This document shows, in pieces, positions 38,174 to 46,467 of a stretch of 64,000 nt of DNA. The stretch is from NCBI RefSeq assembly GCF_018687635.1, contig NZ_CP061300.1, positions 248,001-312,000 on the forward strand. Reading direction: 5' to 3'. Each line of letters starts with the position of its first letter. Within the stretch, counting starts at the first letter, position 1. The DNA is from Polynucleobacter sp. MWH-Braz-FAM2G. GTDB lineage: Bacteria; Pseudomonadota; Gammaproteobacteria; Burkholderiales; Burkholderiaceae. The position numbers were made by a program, and so were the translations under genes. A model generated the notes under the pieces. It was not told where the DNA came from. It worked only from the letters and a program-made list of their open reading frames with translations, and did not search any database.

Positions 38174-38811
38174 TTACTGAAATCACTCGGATAGAGTTTC
38201 TTAAAAAGCTGGCGAGTAAATTCTTCGCACTCACGTTGACGTTGATTGGCGATTGCGCGCAAGCCACGCCACGCAGCTAATGCTGGAATAGCAATGAGTA
38301 AACCAAATGCAGTGTTGTAGAGTGCCACGGAAATTCCATGTGCTAATTGCTGTGGACTACCAGTCGCGCCATTAATCGAGCCCTGGCTGCCGAATATTTC
38401 GATCATGCCCACCACAGTGCCAAACAACCCCAATAAGGGAGCAATGGTGGCAATCGTGGCAAGTGCACCAAGATAGCGGTCTAATTTTTGCCAAGTTGCT
38501 TGTGCTGTCGCTTGTAGCTCTTCAAGAGCCGAGTCAGGGCTACTGCCCAAGAGTTTTTCTTTAAGGGTGCAGGCCAATAGTGGGCTTGCCGGAGAAATGG
38601 TGGCTAATTGAGCAATTTGTAGCTCAGAAACGGCAGATTTTTCTTTAACCATCTGATTTGCAAGAGAAAAAGCTGTTTCTAGACAGTTTTTTGGAAATAT
38701 ATGGGTTTGGCGCAAATACCAGCTGCGCTCAAGAACAATCGCTAAGCCAATAATGGAGATAATGAGTAGGGGCCAAATGGGCCAACCAGCGGATAGTAAG
38801 ATGGAGTACAT
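38170..38811 (-). CDS. exbB: ExbB/TolQ family proton channel protein
   Basis: A 213-residue MotA/TolQ/ExbB protein: helix near residues 12-30 (PIWPLLIISIIGLAIVLERSW), then TIATIAPLLGLFGTVVGMIEIF and a third helix LLIAIPALAAWRG. It is a second such motor next to lpxK, separate from TolQ at 31554-32210. No TonB gene is nearby in the window. A 313-bp gap precedes its start and the divergent xseA. Confidence 0.88.
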   Translation of the reverse strand: MYSILLSAGWPIWPLLIISIIGLAIVLERSWYLRQTHIFPKNCLETAFSLANQMVKEKSAVSELQIAQLATISPASPLLACTLKEKLLGSSPDSALEELQATAQATWQKLDRYLGALATIATIAPLLGLFGTVVGMIEIFGSQGSINGATGSPQQLAHGISVALYNTAFGLLIAIPALAAWRGLRAIANQRQRECEEFTRQLFKKLYPSDFSK

Positions 38812-39124
38812 AAGCTCAGTACTTTAGCTGAATTAAAAAGCCTGTTTCAGAAAGCTAGCCTGTGGATAACTCTGTGCAAAACTTTTTGGAATAGATACTG
38901 TAAGTCCTTGATTGATGGTAAGTCCGTATTTAGACTGGGAAAATCCTGGATAAATGGCTGAATAAATAACATTATAAATCAATGACTTATGATATCTATG
39001 TTGGATTTATGAGACGTTTTGGGTCAGTAATTACTTACTTATAGGCGCTTCATTCAGGGTTCATCAGTATCTGTGGATATTTATTGGCGCCCAAGCCTGA
39101 TGGTTACATGATTAAAGAGAAAAA
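38812..39124. promoter_or_regulatory. Divergent intergenic region with DnaA-box-like motifs
   Basis: This 313-bp AT-rich gap lies between the exbB and xseA starts and encodes no convincing protein. It holds a perfect DnaA-type nonamer TGTGGATAA at 38861-38869, a one-mismatch copy TGTGGATAT at 39072-39080 and a partial CTGGATAA at 38946-38953. A direct repeat GTAAGTCC occurs at 38900 and 38918. It must also hold promoters for both flanking genes. It is not obviously oriC. Confidence 0.45.
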
Positions 39125-40348
39125 ATGTCGGAAATATCAAGGGAAATTCTGAGTGTTGGCGATCTAAACCGCGCTATAGCGGCATCCTTAGAGGACCGCT
39201 TTGATACTGTATGGGTAAGCGGGGAGATTTCGAACTTCAAGGCTTATGACAGCGGGCATTGGTATTTTTCTCTGAAGGACGAAGAGGGTCAGATTCGCTG
39301 TGTGATGTTCCGTGGGCGCAATGGCCAGGTTGGATTTATGCCGCAATCGGGTGATTTGGTTGAGGTGAGTGCTAACTTAGGAATGTATGTTCCCCGTGGA
39401 GATATTCAGCTTACGATTCAAACATTGCGTCGCGCTGGGATGGGTGGTCTTTACGAGGCTTTTTTAAAGCTCAAAGCCAAGTTAGCCAAGGAGGGCTTAT
39501 TTGACGAAGAGCGCAAGCGTGATATTCCACTGCACCCCAGATCAATTGGCATCATTACCTCACCACAAGCGGCAGCGCTTAAAGACGTACTGAGTACGTT
39601 GGCAAGAAGAGCGCCACATATTCCCATCGTTATCTATCCAACCTTGGTGCAGGGTCCTGATGCGCCTGCTGGAATTATTTCTGCATCAAAAGCTGCAGAA
39701 AAAGAAAAAGCCGTTGATGTCATATTGCTTGTGCGGGGCGGTGGCAGTATTGAGGACCTTTGGGCATTTAACGATGAGCAGTTGGCATATGCCATTGCGC
39801 AGTCCAGTATTCCAGTTGTCAGTGGTGTTGGGCATGAAACTGATTTCACCATTGCAGATTTTGTTGCTGACCTAAGGGCACCAACACCCACTGGCGCAGC
39901 AGAGTTAGCCGCTCCACGCCGAGATCAATTACTACAAGAGCTTGAATCCATCAAGCAGACTTTGCTACAGCGAATCAATCAACGAGTGGAGCGTGAGGCG
40001 CAAACTTTAGATCAACTCGCTTTGAGATTAAGTCATGCCTTACCAAACCCAGAAAGGATGCGCGAGCAAATTCAGAGTTGGCAACAAAGACTCAATCAGG
40101 CTTGGTCTGTGCGTCTAGAAAATTGGCGACGCAATCAATCTCACTATCTGTCACAACTGGAGATGCTGAATCCACAGAGAACTCTAGAACGTGGTTATGC
40201 AGTGATTTTAAGTAAAGAGAAAAATGGATTGCATGCGGTTCGGAAAGCGGATGAGCTCAATACGGAAGATGTATTTCAGGTGCATTTGGCAGACGGCACA
40301 ACAGACGTTCGCTTTTCACAAACGGCATTGAAAACCGAGAATCCTTAG
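39125..40348 (+). CDS. xseA: Exodeoxyribonuclease VII large subunit
   Basis: A 407-residue protein with an N-terminal OB fold: VWVSGEISNFKAYDSGHWYF near residue 30 and IRCVMFRGRNGQVGF. The catalytic core follows with GIITSPQAAALKDVL and VDVILLVRGGGSIEDLWAFND near residue 200. VVSGVGHETDFTIADFVADLRAPTPTGAAE is the family signature. A coiled coil occupies the C-terminal half. It forms exonuclease VII with XseB, whose gene is not in this window. Confidence 0.95.
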   Translation: MSEISREILSVGDLNRAIAASLEDRFDTVWVSGEISNFKAYDSGHWYFSLKDEEGQIRCVMFRGRNGQVGFMPQSGDLVEVSANLGMYVPRGDIQLTIQTLRRAGMGGLYEAFLKLKAKLAKEGLFDEERKRDIPLHPRSIGIITSPQAAALKDVLSTLARRAPHIPIVIYPTLVQGPDAPAGIISASKAAEKEKAVDVILLVRGGGSIEDLWAFNDEQLAYAIAQSSIPVVSGVGHETDFTIADFVADLRAPTPTGAAELAAPRRDQLLQELESIKQTLLQRINQRVEREAQTLDQLALRLSHALPNPERMREQIQSWQQRLNQAWSVRLENWRRNQSHYLSQLEMLNPQRTLERGYAVILSKEKNGLHAVRKADELNTEDVFQVHLADGTTDVRFSQTALKTENP

Positions 40349-40349
40349 T

Positions 40350-40378
40350 TTGACAAAGCGTACGCTTTTGCGTACCAT
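40350..40378 (+). promoter_or_regulatory. Promoter and operator of the YefM/YoeB-type pair
   Basis: A consensus -35 TTGACA at 40350-40355 and a -10-like TACCAT at 40373-40378 have a 17-bp spacer. Inside the spacer and -10 is a perfect inverted repeat GTACGC-TTTT-GCGTAC at 40360-40375, with two GTAC cores 12 bp apart. Paired cores at this spacing are known for YefM-YoeB operators, so autorepression is likely. The antitoxin ATG is 21 bp downstream. Confidence 0.7.
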
Positions 40379-40398
40379 GAAATTACAGGAGATACATC

Positions 40399-40641
40399 AT
40401 GACAACACTCACCGCAAGCGAGGCCAGGGCTGGACTTTATCGCTTGATAGATCAAGCTGCTCAGACTCATCAGCCGGTATTAATTTCTGGAAAAAGGGCA
40501 AATGCTGTCCTCATTTCTGAGGAAGATTGGACTGCCATTCAGGAGACACTGTATCTCTTGGCAGTACCAGGTATGCGTGAATCAATTAAAGACGCCATGT
40601 CCGAGCCTTTAAGTAAAAGCAAGAAGGGTCTGAAGTGGTGA
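40399..40641 (+). CDS. YefM/Phd-family antitoxin
   Basis: An 80-residue antitoxin. The N-terminal DNA-binding half, TTLTASEARAGLYRLIDQAA, and PVLISGKRANAVLISEEDW are the Phd/YefM signature. The C-terminal tail should wrap the toxin. An ACAGGAG ribosome site lies upstream. The last codons overlap the GTG start of the toxin, so production is coupled. Confidence 0.92.
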   Translation: MTTLTASEARAGLYRLIDQAAQTHQPVLISGKRANAVLISEEDWTAIQETLYLLAVPGMRESIKDAMSEPLSKSKKGLKW

Positions 40642-40901
40642 ATTGGAATTTGGTTTATTCCAAATATGCCATTAAAGACGCAAAAAAACTCTCGAAGGCT
40701 GACCTAAAAGAAAAGGCGCAAAATTTACTTCTGATTTTAGAAATTGATCCATTCCAAAATCCGCCTCCTGATGAAAAATTAATTGGAGACATAAGTGGTG
40801 CTTACTCAAGAAGAATTAATATTCAACATCGCCTAGTGTATGAAGTATTTCGGAAAGAAAAAACGGTCCGTATTTTGAGAATGTGGACCCATTACGAATA
40901 A
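40635..40901 (+). CDS. Txe/YoeB-family toxin
   Basis: An 88-residue RNase toxin that would cleave mRNA on ribosomes. The catalytic set of YoeB is visible: the glutamate in PPPDEKLIGD, the arginine in NIQHRLVYEV and the histidine in RMWTHYE at the C-terminus. It starts at GTG (40635 or the next codon), within the antitoxin gene. It ends 33 bp from the convergent murB gene. Confidence 0.92.
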   Translation: MVNWNLVYSKYAIKDAKKLSKADLKEKAQNLLLILEIDPFQNPPPDEKLIGDISGAYSRRINIQHRLVYEVFRKEKTVRILRMWTHYE

Positions 40902-40934
40902 GTACTACTTGAAAGCGATCAAGCTTCGACTGAT

Positions 40935-41963
40935 TTACAAGATATTGGGCTCTATTTGTAAGGTAACGCCAAATTTATCGTGTACCTTTTCGCGAATGCA
41001 TTTAGCTAGACCAAGAATATCTTGCGCGGTCCCGCCACCATGATTGACTAGTACTAAGGCTTGGTTTTCATAGACTCCGACTGAGCCCATGCGTTGACCC
41101 TTAAAACCACATTGATCAATGAGCCATCCTGCTGCGAGTTTTCGTTTGCCGGGTGCATCCGGATACGACACAAGGGATGCATGCGCTTTTAGTAAAGTTT
41201 CAAATTGCTCATTAGGAACAATCGGGTTCTGGAAAAAACTTCCAGCATTGCCAATGATTTTTGGATCCGGAAGTTTTCGAGTACGAATTTTGCAAACAGC
41301 CAAGAAGATATCTTCAGGGCTTGGATTGCTATCAGCAGAAAATTGCTTGGCAAGATCTGCGTAATGTATGTGCGCCTTCCAAGCTTTAGGGATTTTAAAA
41401 ATGACCTTAGTCACAATGCATCGATTGGGATGCTGTTTAAAGTAGCTATCGCGATAGGCAAATTGGCATGCCTCCTTTGTCAGGGTGATAAAGGTTTGTT
41501 CTTGTGCATCAAAAGCTTCGATACATTCAATGTAATCTGCAATCTCAACGCCATAAGCACCAATATTCTGAATCGGTGCTGCCCCTGCAGTTCCTGGAAT
41601 AAGCGCTAAGTTTTCTAGGCCAGGGAGATTGTTTTCTAGCGTCCAAGCAACGAGTTCATGCCAATTGACGCCAGCCCCTACCGCCAAGCGGGTAGCATCC
41701 CCATCGGAGGAGAGAATTTCTTGTCCTGTGATATTCATGAGCAGAGTAACGCCCGACAGTTTTTTTGGAAGAATTACATTGCTGCCGCCACCTAAAACGC
41801 GCCACGGCATTTTCTGCTGGGTAATGTCTACGAATACGGCAGCGATCTGATCGGCAGAGGTGATTTCGTAAGTGAACTCAGCAGTGGCATCAAAACCAAA
41901 GGTATTTCGATTCTTGAGGCTATAGTTTAAATACCGTTGCGGAAGTTGGCGATGGTCGATCAT
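40935..41963 (-). CDS. murB: UDP-N-acetylenolpyruvoylglucosamine reductase
   Basis: A 342-residue FAD enzyme that reduces the enolpyruvyl group to make UDP-MurNAc. NTFGFDATAEF near residue 20, PWRVLGGGSNVILP, NLALIPGTAGAAPIQNIGAYGVE near 120-142, and the late GNAGSFFQNPIV and AGWLIDQCGFKG are family motifs. Its start overlaps the stop of the NTase-fold gene by four bases, so it is translated from a shared mRNA. Confidence 0.96.
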   Translation of the reverse strand: MIDHRQLPQRYLNYSLKNRNTFGFDATAEFTYEITSADQIAAVFVDITQQKMPWRVLGGGSNVILPKKLSGVTLLMNITGQEILSSDGDATRLAVGAGVNWHELVAWTLENNLPGLENLALIPGTAGAAPIQNIGAYGVEIADYIECIEAFDAQEQTFITLTKEACQFAYRDSYFKQHPNRCIVTKVIFKIPKAWKAHIHYADLAKQFSADSNPSPEDIFLAVCKIRTRKLPDPKIIGNAGSFFQNPIVPNEQFETLLKAHASLVSYPDAPGKRKLAAGWLIDQCGFKGQRMGSVGVYENQALVLVNHGGGTAQDILGLAKCIREKVHDKFGVTLQIEPNIL

Positions 41964-42964
41964 TTTTTAAGATTTGAGAGATCAAGCATTGACTTGGAAA
42001 TAACCTTCTTGGGAAGGTAACGCAAATGCTCTGTTTCTATTGGGAGATTTGGTAAATATTCTTGCACTAAATATAGAACCATTAAAGCTTGGTTAAGATC
42101 ACGTTGTTTTTTAACTGGCTCTCGATCTGGCTGTTGAGAAAGCCATGCTTTATGAATAGCATAAGCTCTTGGATCGGGAACGGGCATTAATACGGGCGAG
42201 CCATTTGCGGCAATCACGACTTGTTCTATGCGCGGTGCATTTGCTAGCCACTCTAAGTTGGGAACTTCCATGATTTCTAAATCTCCCGAGGCAATGAGTT
42301 CTGGCTTGGGTGAAGACATTCCCTTGTCTTGCCCAATCAGATCAACCATGAAGCCATCTTTATTGATGGCTCTAAATCCTTGTGCCGAAGAAATTTCGAA
42401 TGATTTATCTACTTTTTTAAGTAGACCGAGTATGCCTTCACCATGTAATTTTTTAGAAATTAATGACATCTTTTTTCGCACATCAAATAACAAATCAATG
42501 TCTCCGGATGCCAATAGCTCCATCTTGAGTTCAACTGCTGCCATTGACTCATAAGCAAATATAGCGTGTGTGCCAACTACTCGTAATTCAGAGAGGGCTT
42601 GCGTTTTATCCAGTGCCAATAAAATTTCGCCAATAATGCTGGGGAGGCGACCTAAGCGAATAGCACGATTTAATTTGCGCTGGGATTCAATCCGCGCCTT
42701 GAGTGATTGAAATTTTTCATCAGTATTGGTTTTGCCCTCCTGAAACTGTTTATAAATAGACTCGGTTTCGGGAGTGCGAGGCCCAAGTGATTTGCTGTTT
42801 CCAGTGGCGCTTGTTAGGCGTAATAAGTAATCTTTGCCATTGATATTTCTCCACCGCATGCCATACTTGTATCCTTGATGGCGCCGAAGTACCTCCCGCC
42901 ATGCCCTATAGAGTTGGTCGGATTCGACTAAAAAGAGTCGCTGCTGATCAGATAGGGGTTTCAT
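41960..42964 (-). CDS. GSU2403-like nucleotidyltransferase-fold protein
   Basis: A 334-residue protein. The NTase fold shows as VVGTHAIFAYES near residue 126-137, the acidic pair in LLASGDIDLLFDVRKK near 150, and a third acidic strand in GFMVDLIGQ near 205. This order (G-T/S, then DxD, then hDh) fits the NTP_transf_8/GSU2403 group, whose substrate is unknown. The N-terminal 100 residues are helical and basic. It is the first gene of a two-gene unit with murB and is preceded by an 11-bp inverted repeat. Confidence 0.75.
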   Translation of the reverse strand: MKPLSDQQRLFLVESDQLYRAWREVLRRHQGYKYGMRWRNINGKDYLLRLTSATGNSKSLGPRTPETESIYKQFQEGKTNTDEKFQSLKARIESQRKLNRAIRLGRLPSIIGEILLALDKTQALSELRVVGTHAIFAYESMAAVELKMELLASGDIDLLFDVRKKMSLISKKLHGEGILGLLKKVDKSFEISSAQGFRAINKDGFMVDLIGQDKGMSSPKPELIASGDLEIMEVPNLEWLANAPRIEQVVIAANGSPVLMPVPDPRAYAIHKAWLSQQPDREPVKKQRDLNQALMVLYLVQEYLPNLPIETEHLRYLPKKVISKSMLDLSNLKK

Positions 42965-42965
42965 C

Positions 42966-43006
42966 TTTTCCCTGTATTTATGTAATTTGAAAATTTACAG
43001 GGAAAA
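42966..43006. promoter_or_regulatory. Palindromic operator-like element before the NTase-fold gene
   Basis: Perfect 11-bp arms TTTTCCCTGTA (42966-42976) and TACAGGGAAAA (42996-43006) with a 19-bp AT-rich spacer lie directly against the minus-strand start codon at 42962-42964. The proximal arm also forms the AGGGAA ribosome-site region. It may be a repressor site or an mRNA hairpin that hides the ribosome site. Which one is not known. Confidence 0.65.
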
Positions 43007-43163
43007 ATGAGTTAAATCAAGCATTTTCTTAAGAAGGTTTATGCAAAATGGCCCGTTTTAGGGGGTATCAAGCAATGATGTCTCATAGATAAAATCAATA
43101 GGTGAAAAGAAGATGCTAATTCTATTGATGAAATTGAATAACTGAAAAACCAAAGGAATTGAA

Positions 43164-43649
43164 ATGCCATCATTTGACGTAGTGTGCGAACCAGACATGG
43201 TTGAATTAAAAAATGCGATTGAGCAATCCAATAAAGAAATCAGCAATCGCTTTGACTTTAAGGGTTCTGATAGTCGTGTAGAGCAAAAGGATGAGGCCTT
43301 AATTTTGTTTGGTGACGACGACTTTAAATTAGGCCAAGTTCGCGATGTGCTGATTAATAAGATGGCCAAGCGCAATGTGGATGTTCGTTATCTCAAGGAC
43401 GACAAAACAGAAACTATTGGTGGCGATAAGCGTAAGCAAACCATGAAGATTCAAAAGGGCATCACTTCAGAGTTGGCCAAAAAAGTAGTGCGCATTATTA
43501 AAGACAGCAAACTGAAAGTTCAAGCCAGTATTCAGGGCGATGCTGTGCGTGTGACTGGTGCCAAGCGGGATGATTTGCAAGAAACGATGGCTCTTCTTAA
43601 GAAAGAAGTAACTGAAGCGCCATTAGGTTTTAATAACTTCCGTGACTAA
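43164..43649 (+). CDS. YajQ family nucleotide-binding protein
   Basis: A 161-residue protein: [20 protein letters not shown] at the N-terminus, [13 protein letters not shown] near 30-42 and [22 protein letters not shown] near 110-131. YajQ proteins bind nucleotides and, in some species, cyclic di-GMP. It overlaps xerD by eight bases. The function in this organism is inferred from family only. Confidence 0.94.
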   Translation: MPSFDVVCEPDMVELKNAIEQSNKEISNRFDFKGSDSRVEQKDEALILFGDDDFKLGQVRDVLINKMAKRNVDVRYLKDDKTETIGGDKRKQTMKIQKGITSELAKKVVRIIKDSKLKVQASIQGDAVRVTGAKRDDLQETMALLKKEVTEAPLGFNNFRD

Positions 43650-44565
43650 AGATGTTTTAAATATTGCCCCGACAAGCCAAGAGGCTATTGAGCGCTTCTC
43701 TGATGCTTGTTGGTTAGAAGATGGGTTGGCACAAAATAGTTTGTCGGCCTATCGTCGTGATCTTTTGCTTTTAGCGCAGTGGCTTTATAAGGACTCGGGA
43801 AGGGATCTCTATTCTGTTACTGAGAAAGATTTGACTGCATATATTGCTTATCGGCGTGCCGATAAGGCGACAACAGCAAATCGCCGTTTAACGGTCTTTA
43901 AGCGCTTTTATCGTCATGCGCTACGTATCAATTTAGTGAAAAGTGATCCCTGTATTGGCCTGCGTGCTGCTAAGCAAGCTTTACGCTTTCCAAAGACGCT
44001 AAGTGAAGACCAGGTCACTGCTTTACTCAACGCTCCCGATATCGATACCCCTTTGGGATTGCGTGATCGTACTATGCTGGAATTGATGTACGCCAGTGGT
44101 CTGCGCGTATCAGAAATCGTATCCTTAAAAACGGTCGCTTTAGGTTTAAATGAGGGCGTAGTGCGGGTAGTCAATGGCAAAGGCGGCAAAGAACGTTTGG
44201 TGCCATTTGGTGGAGAAGCAGGGCAGTGGCTAAGGCGTTACTTGGCAGAAGCGCGTACACCCTTGTTAGAGGGTAAAACTTCTGATGCAGTTTTTGTGGG
44301 ACGGCATACTGGTACTGGCATGACCCGTCAAGCCTTCTGGGCATTAATTAAGCGCTACGCCACGGTAGCGAATATCCCTGTGGCTTTGTCACCCCATACA
44401 CTGCGGCACGCATTTGCAACACATTTGCTTAATCATGGGGCCGATTTAAGGGTGGTGCAGTTGCTCTTAGGGCATGCCGATATCTCAACTACCCAGATAT
44501 ACACTCATGTGGCCAGGGAAAGACTCAAATCCATTCACCAGCAACACCATCCGCGGGGCTCATAG
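43642..44565 (+). CDS. xerD: Tyrosine recombinase XerD
   Basis: A 307-residue site-specific recombinase with a GTG start inside yajQ. The N-terminal SAM-like domain has [15 protein letters not shown]. The catalytic domain shows the first Arg in [14 protein letters not shown], Lys in [24 protein letters not shown] with His and Arg, then [16 protein letters not shown] with the second His and the Tyr nucleophile. It resolves chromosome dimers with XerC at dif. XerC-like activity cannot be excluded from sequence alone. Confidence 0.92.
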   Translation: MTKDVLNIAPTSQEAIERFSDACWLEDGLAQNSLSAYRRDLLLLAQWLYKDSGRDLYSVTEKDLTAYIAYRRADKATTANRRLTVFKRFYRHALRINLVKSDPCIGLRAAKQALRFPKTLSEDQVTALLNAPDIDTPLGLRDRTMLELMYASGLRVSEIVSLKTVALGLNEGVVRVVNGKGGKERLVPFGGEAGQWLRRYLAEARTPLLEGKTSDAVFVGRHTGTGMTRQAFWALIKRYATVANIPVALSPHTLRHAFATHLLNHGADLRVVQLLLGHADISTTQIYTHVARERLKSIHQQHHPRGS

Positions 44566-44603
44566 CTCTCTCATCTATATCTATAAGTGTTTAAGATAGC
44601 GGT

Positions 44604-45236
44604 ATGGACCTCACTTTAGATCTTCTGCTAATTCCGCTGGCCTATCTGATTGGCTCTGTTTCTTTTGCGGTAGTCGTCAGTAAATGTATGCGTTTGCCTG
44701 ATCCCCATTCTTATGGTTCGGGTAATCCTGGCGCGACCAATGTTTTACGTACTGGCAATAAATTGGCTGCAGTGCTCACCTTGATCGGCGATGCTTTAAA
44801 AGGATATCTTGCGGTCATGCTTGCGCGAGTATTACTTGGTGATGAGTCTCTCACTTCCACATTGCATTCGTGGCTATTGTGTGGCGTTGTAATTGCAGTG
44901 TTTTTGGGACACCTATTCCCAATCTTTCATGGCTTTAAGGGTGGTAAAGGTGTTGCAACGGCGTGCGGTATTTTGTTTGGAATCAACTGGATCTTAGGTT
45001 TAGCAACTTTAAGTACCTGGATCATTGTTGCTGTGTTTATGCGTTATTCATCGCTTGCCGCTTTAGCGGCCGCTGTATTTGGTCCCATCTATTTTGTATT
45101 TTTGTTTGGTTTCCAGCCGATGGGTATCGCACTTCTGACTGTTTGCGTATTGCTGATTTGGCGCCATCGTAGCAATATTCAAAATTTGCTCAATGGCACT
45201 GAGAGCCGTATTGGTAGTAAAAAGACTCCGAAATAA
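44604..45236 (+). CDS. plsY: Glycerol-3-phosphate acyltransferase PlsY
   Basis: A 210-residue membrane protein with five predicted helices. The signatures are [14 protein letters not shown] near residue 12, [17 protein letters not shown] near 38 and [18 protein letters not shown] near 112. PlsY acylates glycerol 3-phosphate from acyl phosphate, the first step of phospholipid synthesis. It lies 38 bp after xerD. Confidence 0.95.
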   Translation: MDLTLDLLLIPLAYLIGSVSFAVVVSKCMRLPDPHSYGSGNPGATNVLRTGNKLAAVLTLIGDALKGYLAVMLARVLLGDESLTSTLHSWLLCGVVIAVFLGHLFPIFHGFKGGKGVATACGILFGINWILGLATLSTWIIVAVFMRYSSLAALAAAVFGPIYFVFLFGFQPMGIALLTVCVLLIWRHRSNIQNLLNGTESRIGSKKTPK

Positions 45237-45281
45237 ATATTCCCCACACCTACAGATAAAGATAATTTAAAGAAAGTTTCT

Positions 45282-45653
45282 ATGACGATTGCCTACGCTT
45301 GTGTGCTCTTTATGGGGTTGTTTCCTTATGTAGCAGCTGGAATAGCCAAAAAAGGTTTTGAAGGCTACGACAACAGCATGCCTAGGCAATGGCTGGCAAA
45401 GCAAACTGGCTTTAGGGCTCGCGCTAATGCTGCGCAAGCGAATCTCTTTGAGTCCTTACCTTTATTCTTTGCTGCGGTGATTATTGCCTCCATTGCTAAT
45501 GCGCCACAAAACAGAATTGATTTGCTTGCTGTAGGCTTTGTGCTTGCGCGAATCGCTTATCTCGTTTGTTATGTTGCTAACTGGCCAACTACCCGTTCGA
45601 TTGTCTGGTTGTTTGGTCTTATATGTGTAGTGGCATTGTTTTTTCAGATGTAA
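45282..45653 (+). CDS. MAPEG family membrane protein
   Basis: A 123-residue four-helix membrane protein of the MAPEG superfamily: AYACVLFMGLFPYVAAGIAK, RANAAQANLFESLPLFFAAV near residue 48-67, and VLARIAYLVCYVANW near 91-105. The NLFESLPLF stretch is typical. Members include glutathione and eicosanoid enzymes in eukaryotes; the bacterial role is unknown. Confidence 0.85.
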   Translation: MTIAYACVLFMGLFPYVAAGIAKKGFEGYDNSMPRQWLAKQTGFRARANAAQANLFESLPLFFAAVIIASIANAPQNRIDLLAVGFVLARIAYLVCYVANWPTTRSIVWLFGLICVVALFFQM

Positions 45654-45695
45654 ATAAAAATTCATAAAAACTATATTCGAGACAAGAAAATATTT

Positions 45696-46463
45696 ATGCC
45701 AACTAAAAAAATTGCCACCAAGCAAATTGCAACTAAAGCTGTTGCTAAAAAAGTCGTAAGAAAAAAGACTATTACTAAAGAAGATGGCGGGACACCATTA
45801 TCCGTCGTTATTCGTCGACGGATCGAAGCCCAGAAAGCGCGTTTTCACGCCAATGACAATATTTCTGCATTTATCAAACCGGGTGAGCTCGAGGGTTTGG
45901 TTGAAGAAGTGGCAGAGAAGATGCAAGCTGTATTGGAAAGCTTAGTGATTGATACCAAAAATGATCACAACACTCAAAATACGAGTCGCCGTGTAGCAAA
46001 AATGTATGTCCAAGAGGTATTTAGTGGGCGTTATGTAGATCAACCTACCTTAACCAAGTTTCCTAATGTGAGTCGCCTCAATGAGCTCATGATCATTGGG
46101 CCCATTACTGTTCGCAGCGCTTGTTCACACCATCTTTGCCCCATTATGGGTCGTATTTGGATTGGAGTGTTGCCCAGTAAAGAATCAGCATTGATTGGAC
46201 TATCAAAATACTCGCGATTAACAGAGTGGGTCATGTGTCGCCCTCAGATTCAGGAAGAGGCTGTAGTTGAGTTAGCAGATATGCTCGAGAGAAAAATTAA
46301 GCCAATTGGCGTAGCGGTAGTCATGGATGCTGATCACTTTTGCATGCAATGGCGCGGCGTTAAGGATCGCGATTCCAAAATGATCAACAGTGTTATGCGT
46401 GGCGCCTTCCTTAAAGACTCCAATCTACGTAGAGAGTTTCTTGCCTTGATTGAGCGAAAATAA
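45696..46463 (+). CDS. folE: GTP cyclohydrolase I with Lys/Ala-rich N-terminal tail
   Basis: A 255-residue FolE that opens the folate (pterin) pathway. The zinc site is in RSACSHHLCPIMGR and a later DHFCMQWRGVKD. FSGRYVDQPTLTKFPN and LIGLSKYSRLTEW are also conserved. The first 30 or so residues are lysine-, alanine- and threonine-rich (TKKIATKQIATKAVAKKVV), like a histone tail, and are not part of the catalytic fold. It is followed closely by a lipoprotein gene. Confidence 0.93.
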   Translation: MPTKKIATKQIATKAVAKKVVRKKTITKEDGGTPLSVVIRRRIEAQKARFHANDNISAFIKPGELEGLVEEVAEKMQAVLESLVIDTKNDHNTQNTSRRVAKMYVQEVFSGRYVDQPTLTKFPNVSRLNELMIIGPITVRSACSHHLCPIMGRIWIGVLPSKESALIGLSKYSRLTEWVMCRPQIQEEAVVELADMLERKIKPIGVAVVMDADHFCMQWRGVKDRDSKMINSVMRGAFLKDSNLRREFLALIERK

Positions 46464-46467
46464 GGTA

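Noticed and set aside
38812..39124. Chromosomal origin of replication
   Set aside because: Only two or three scattered DnaA-like nonamers, no dnaA, dnaN, gyrB or rpmH nearby, and no tight box cluster. The gap is better explained as a divergent promoter region.
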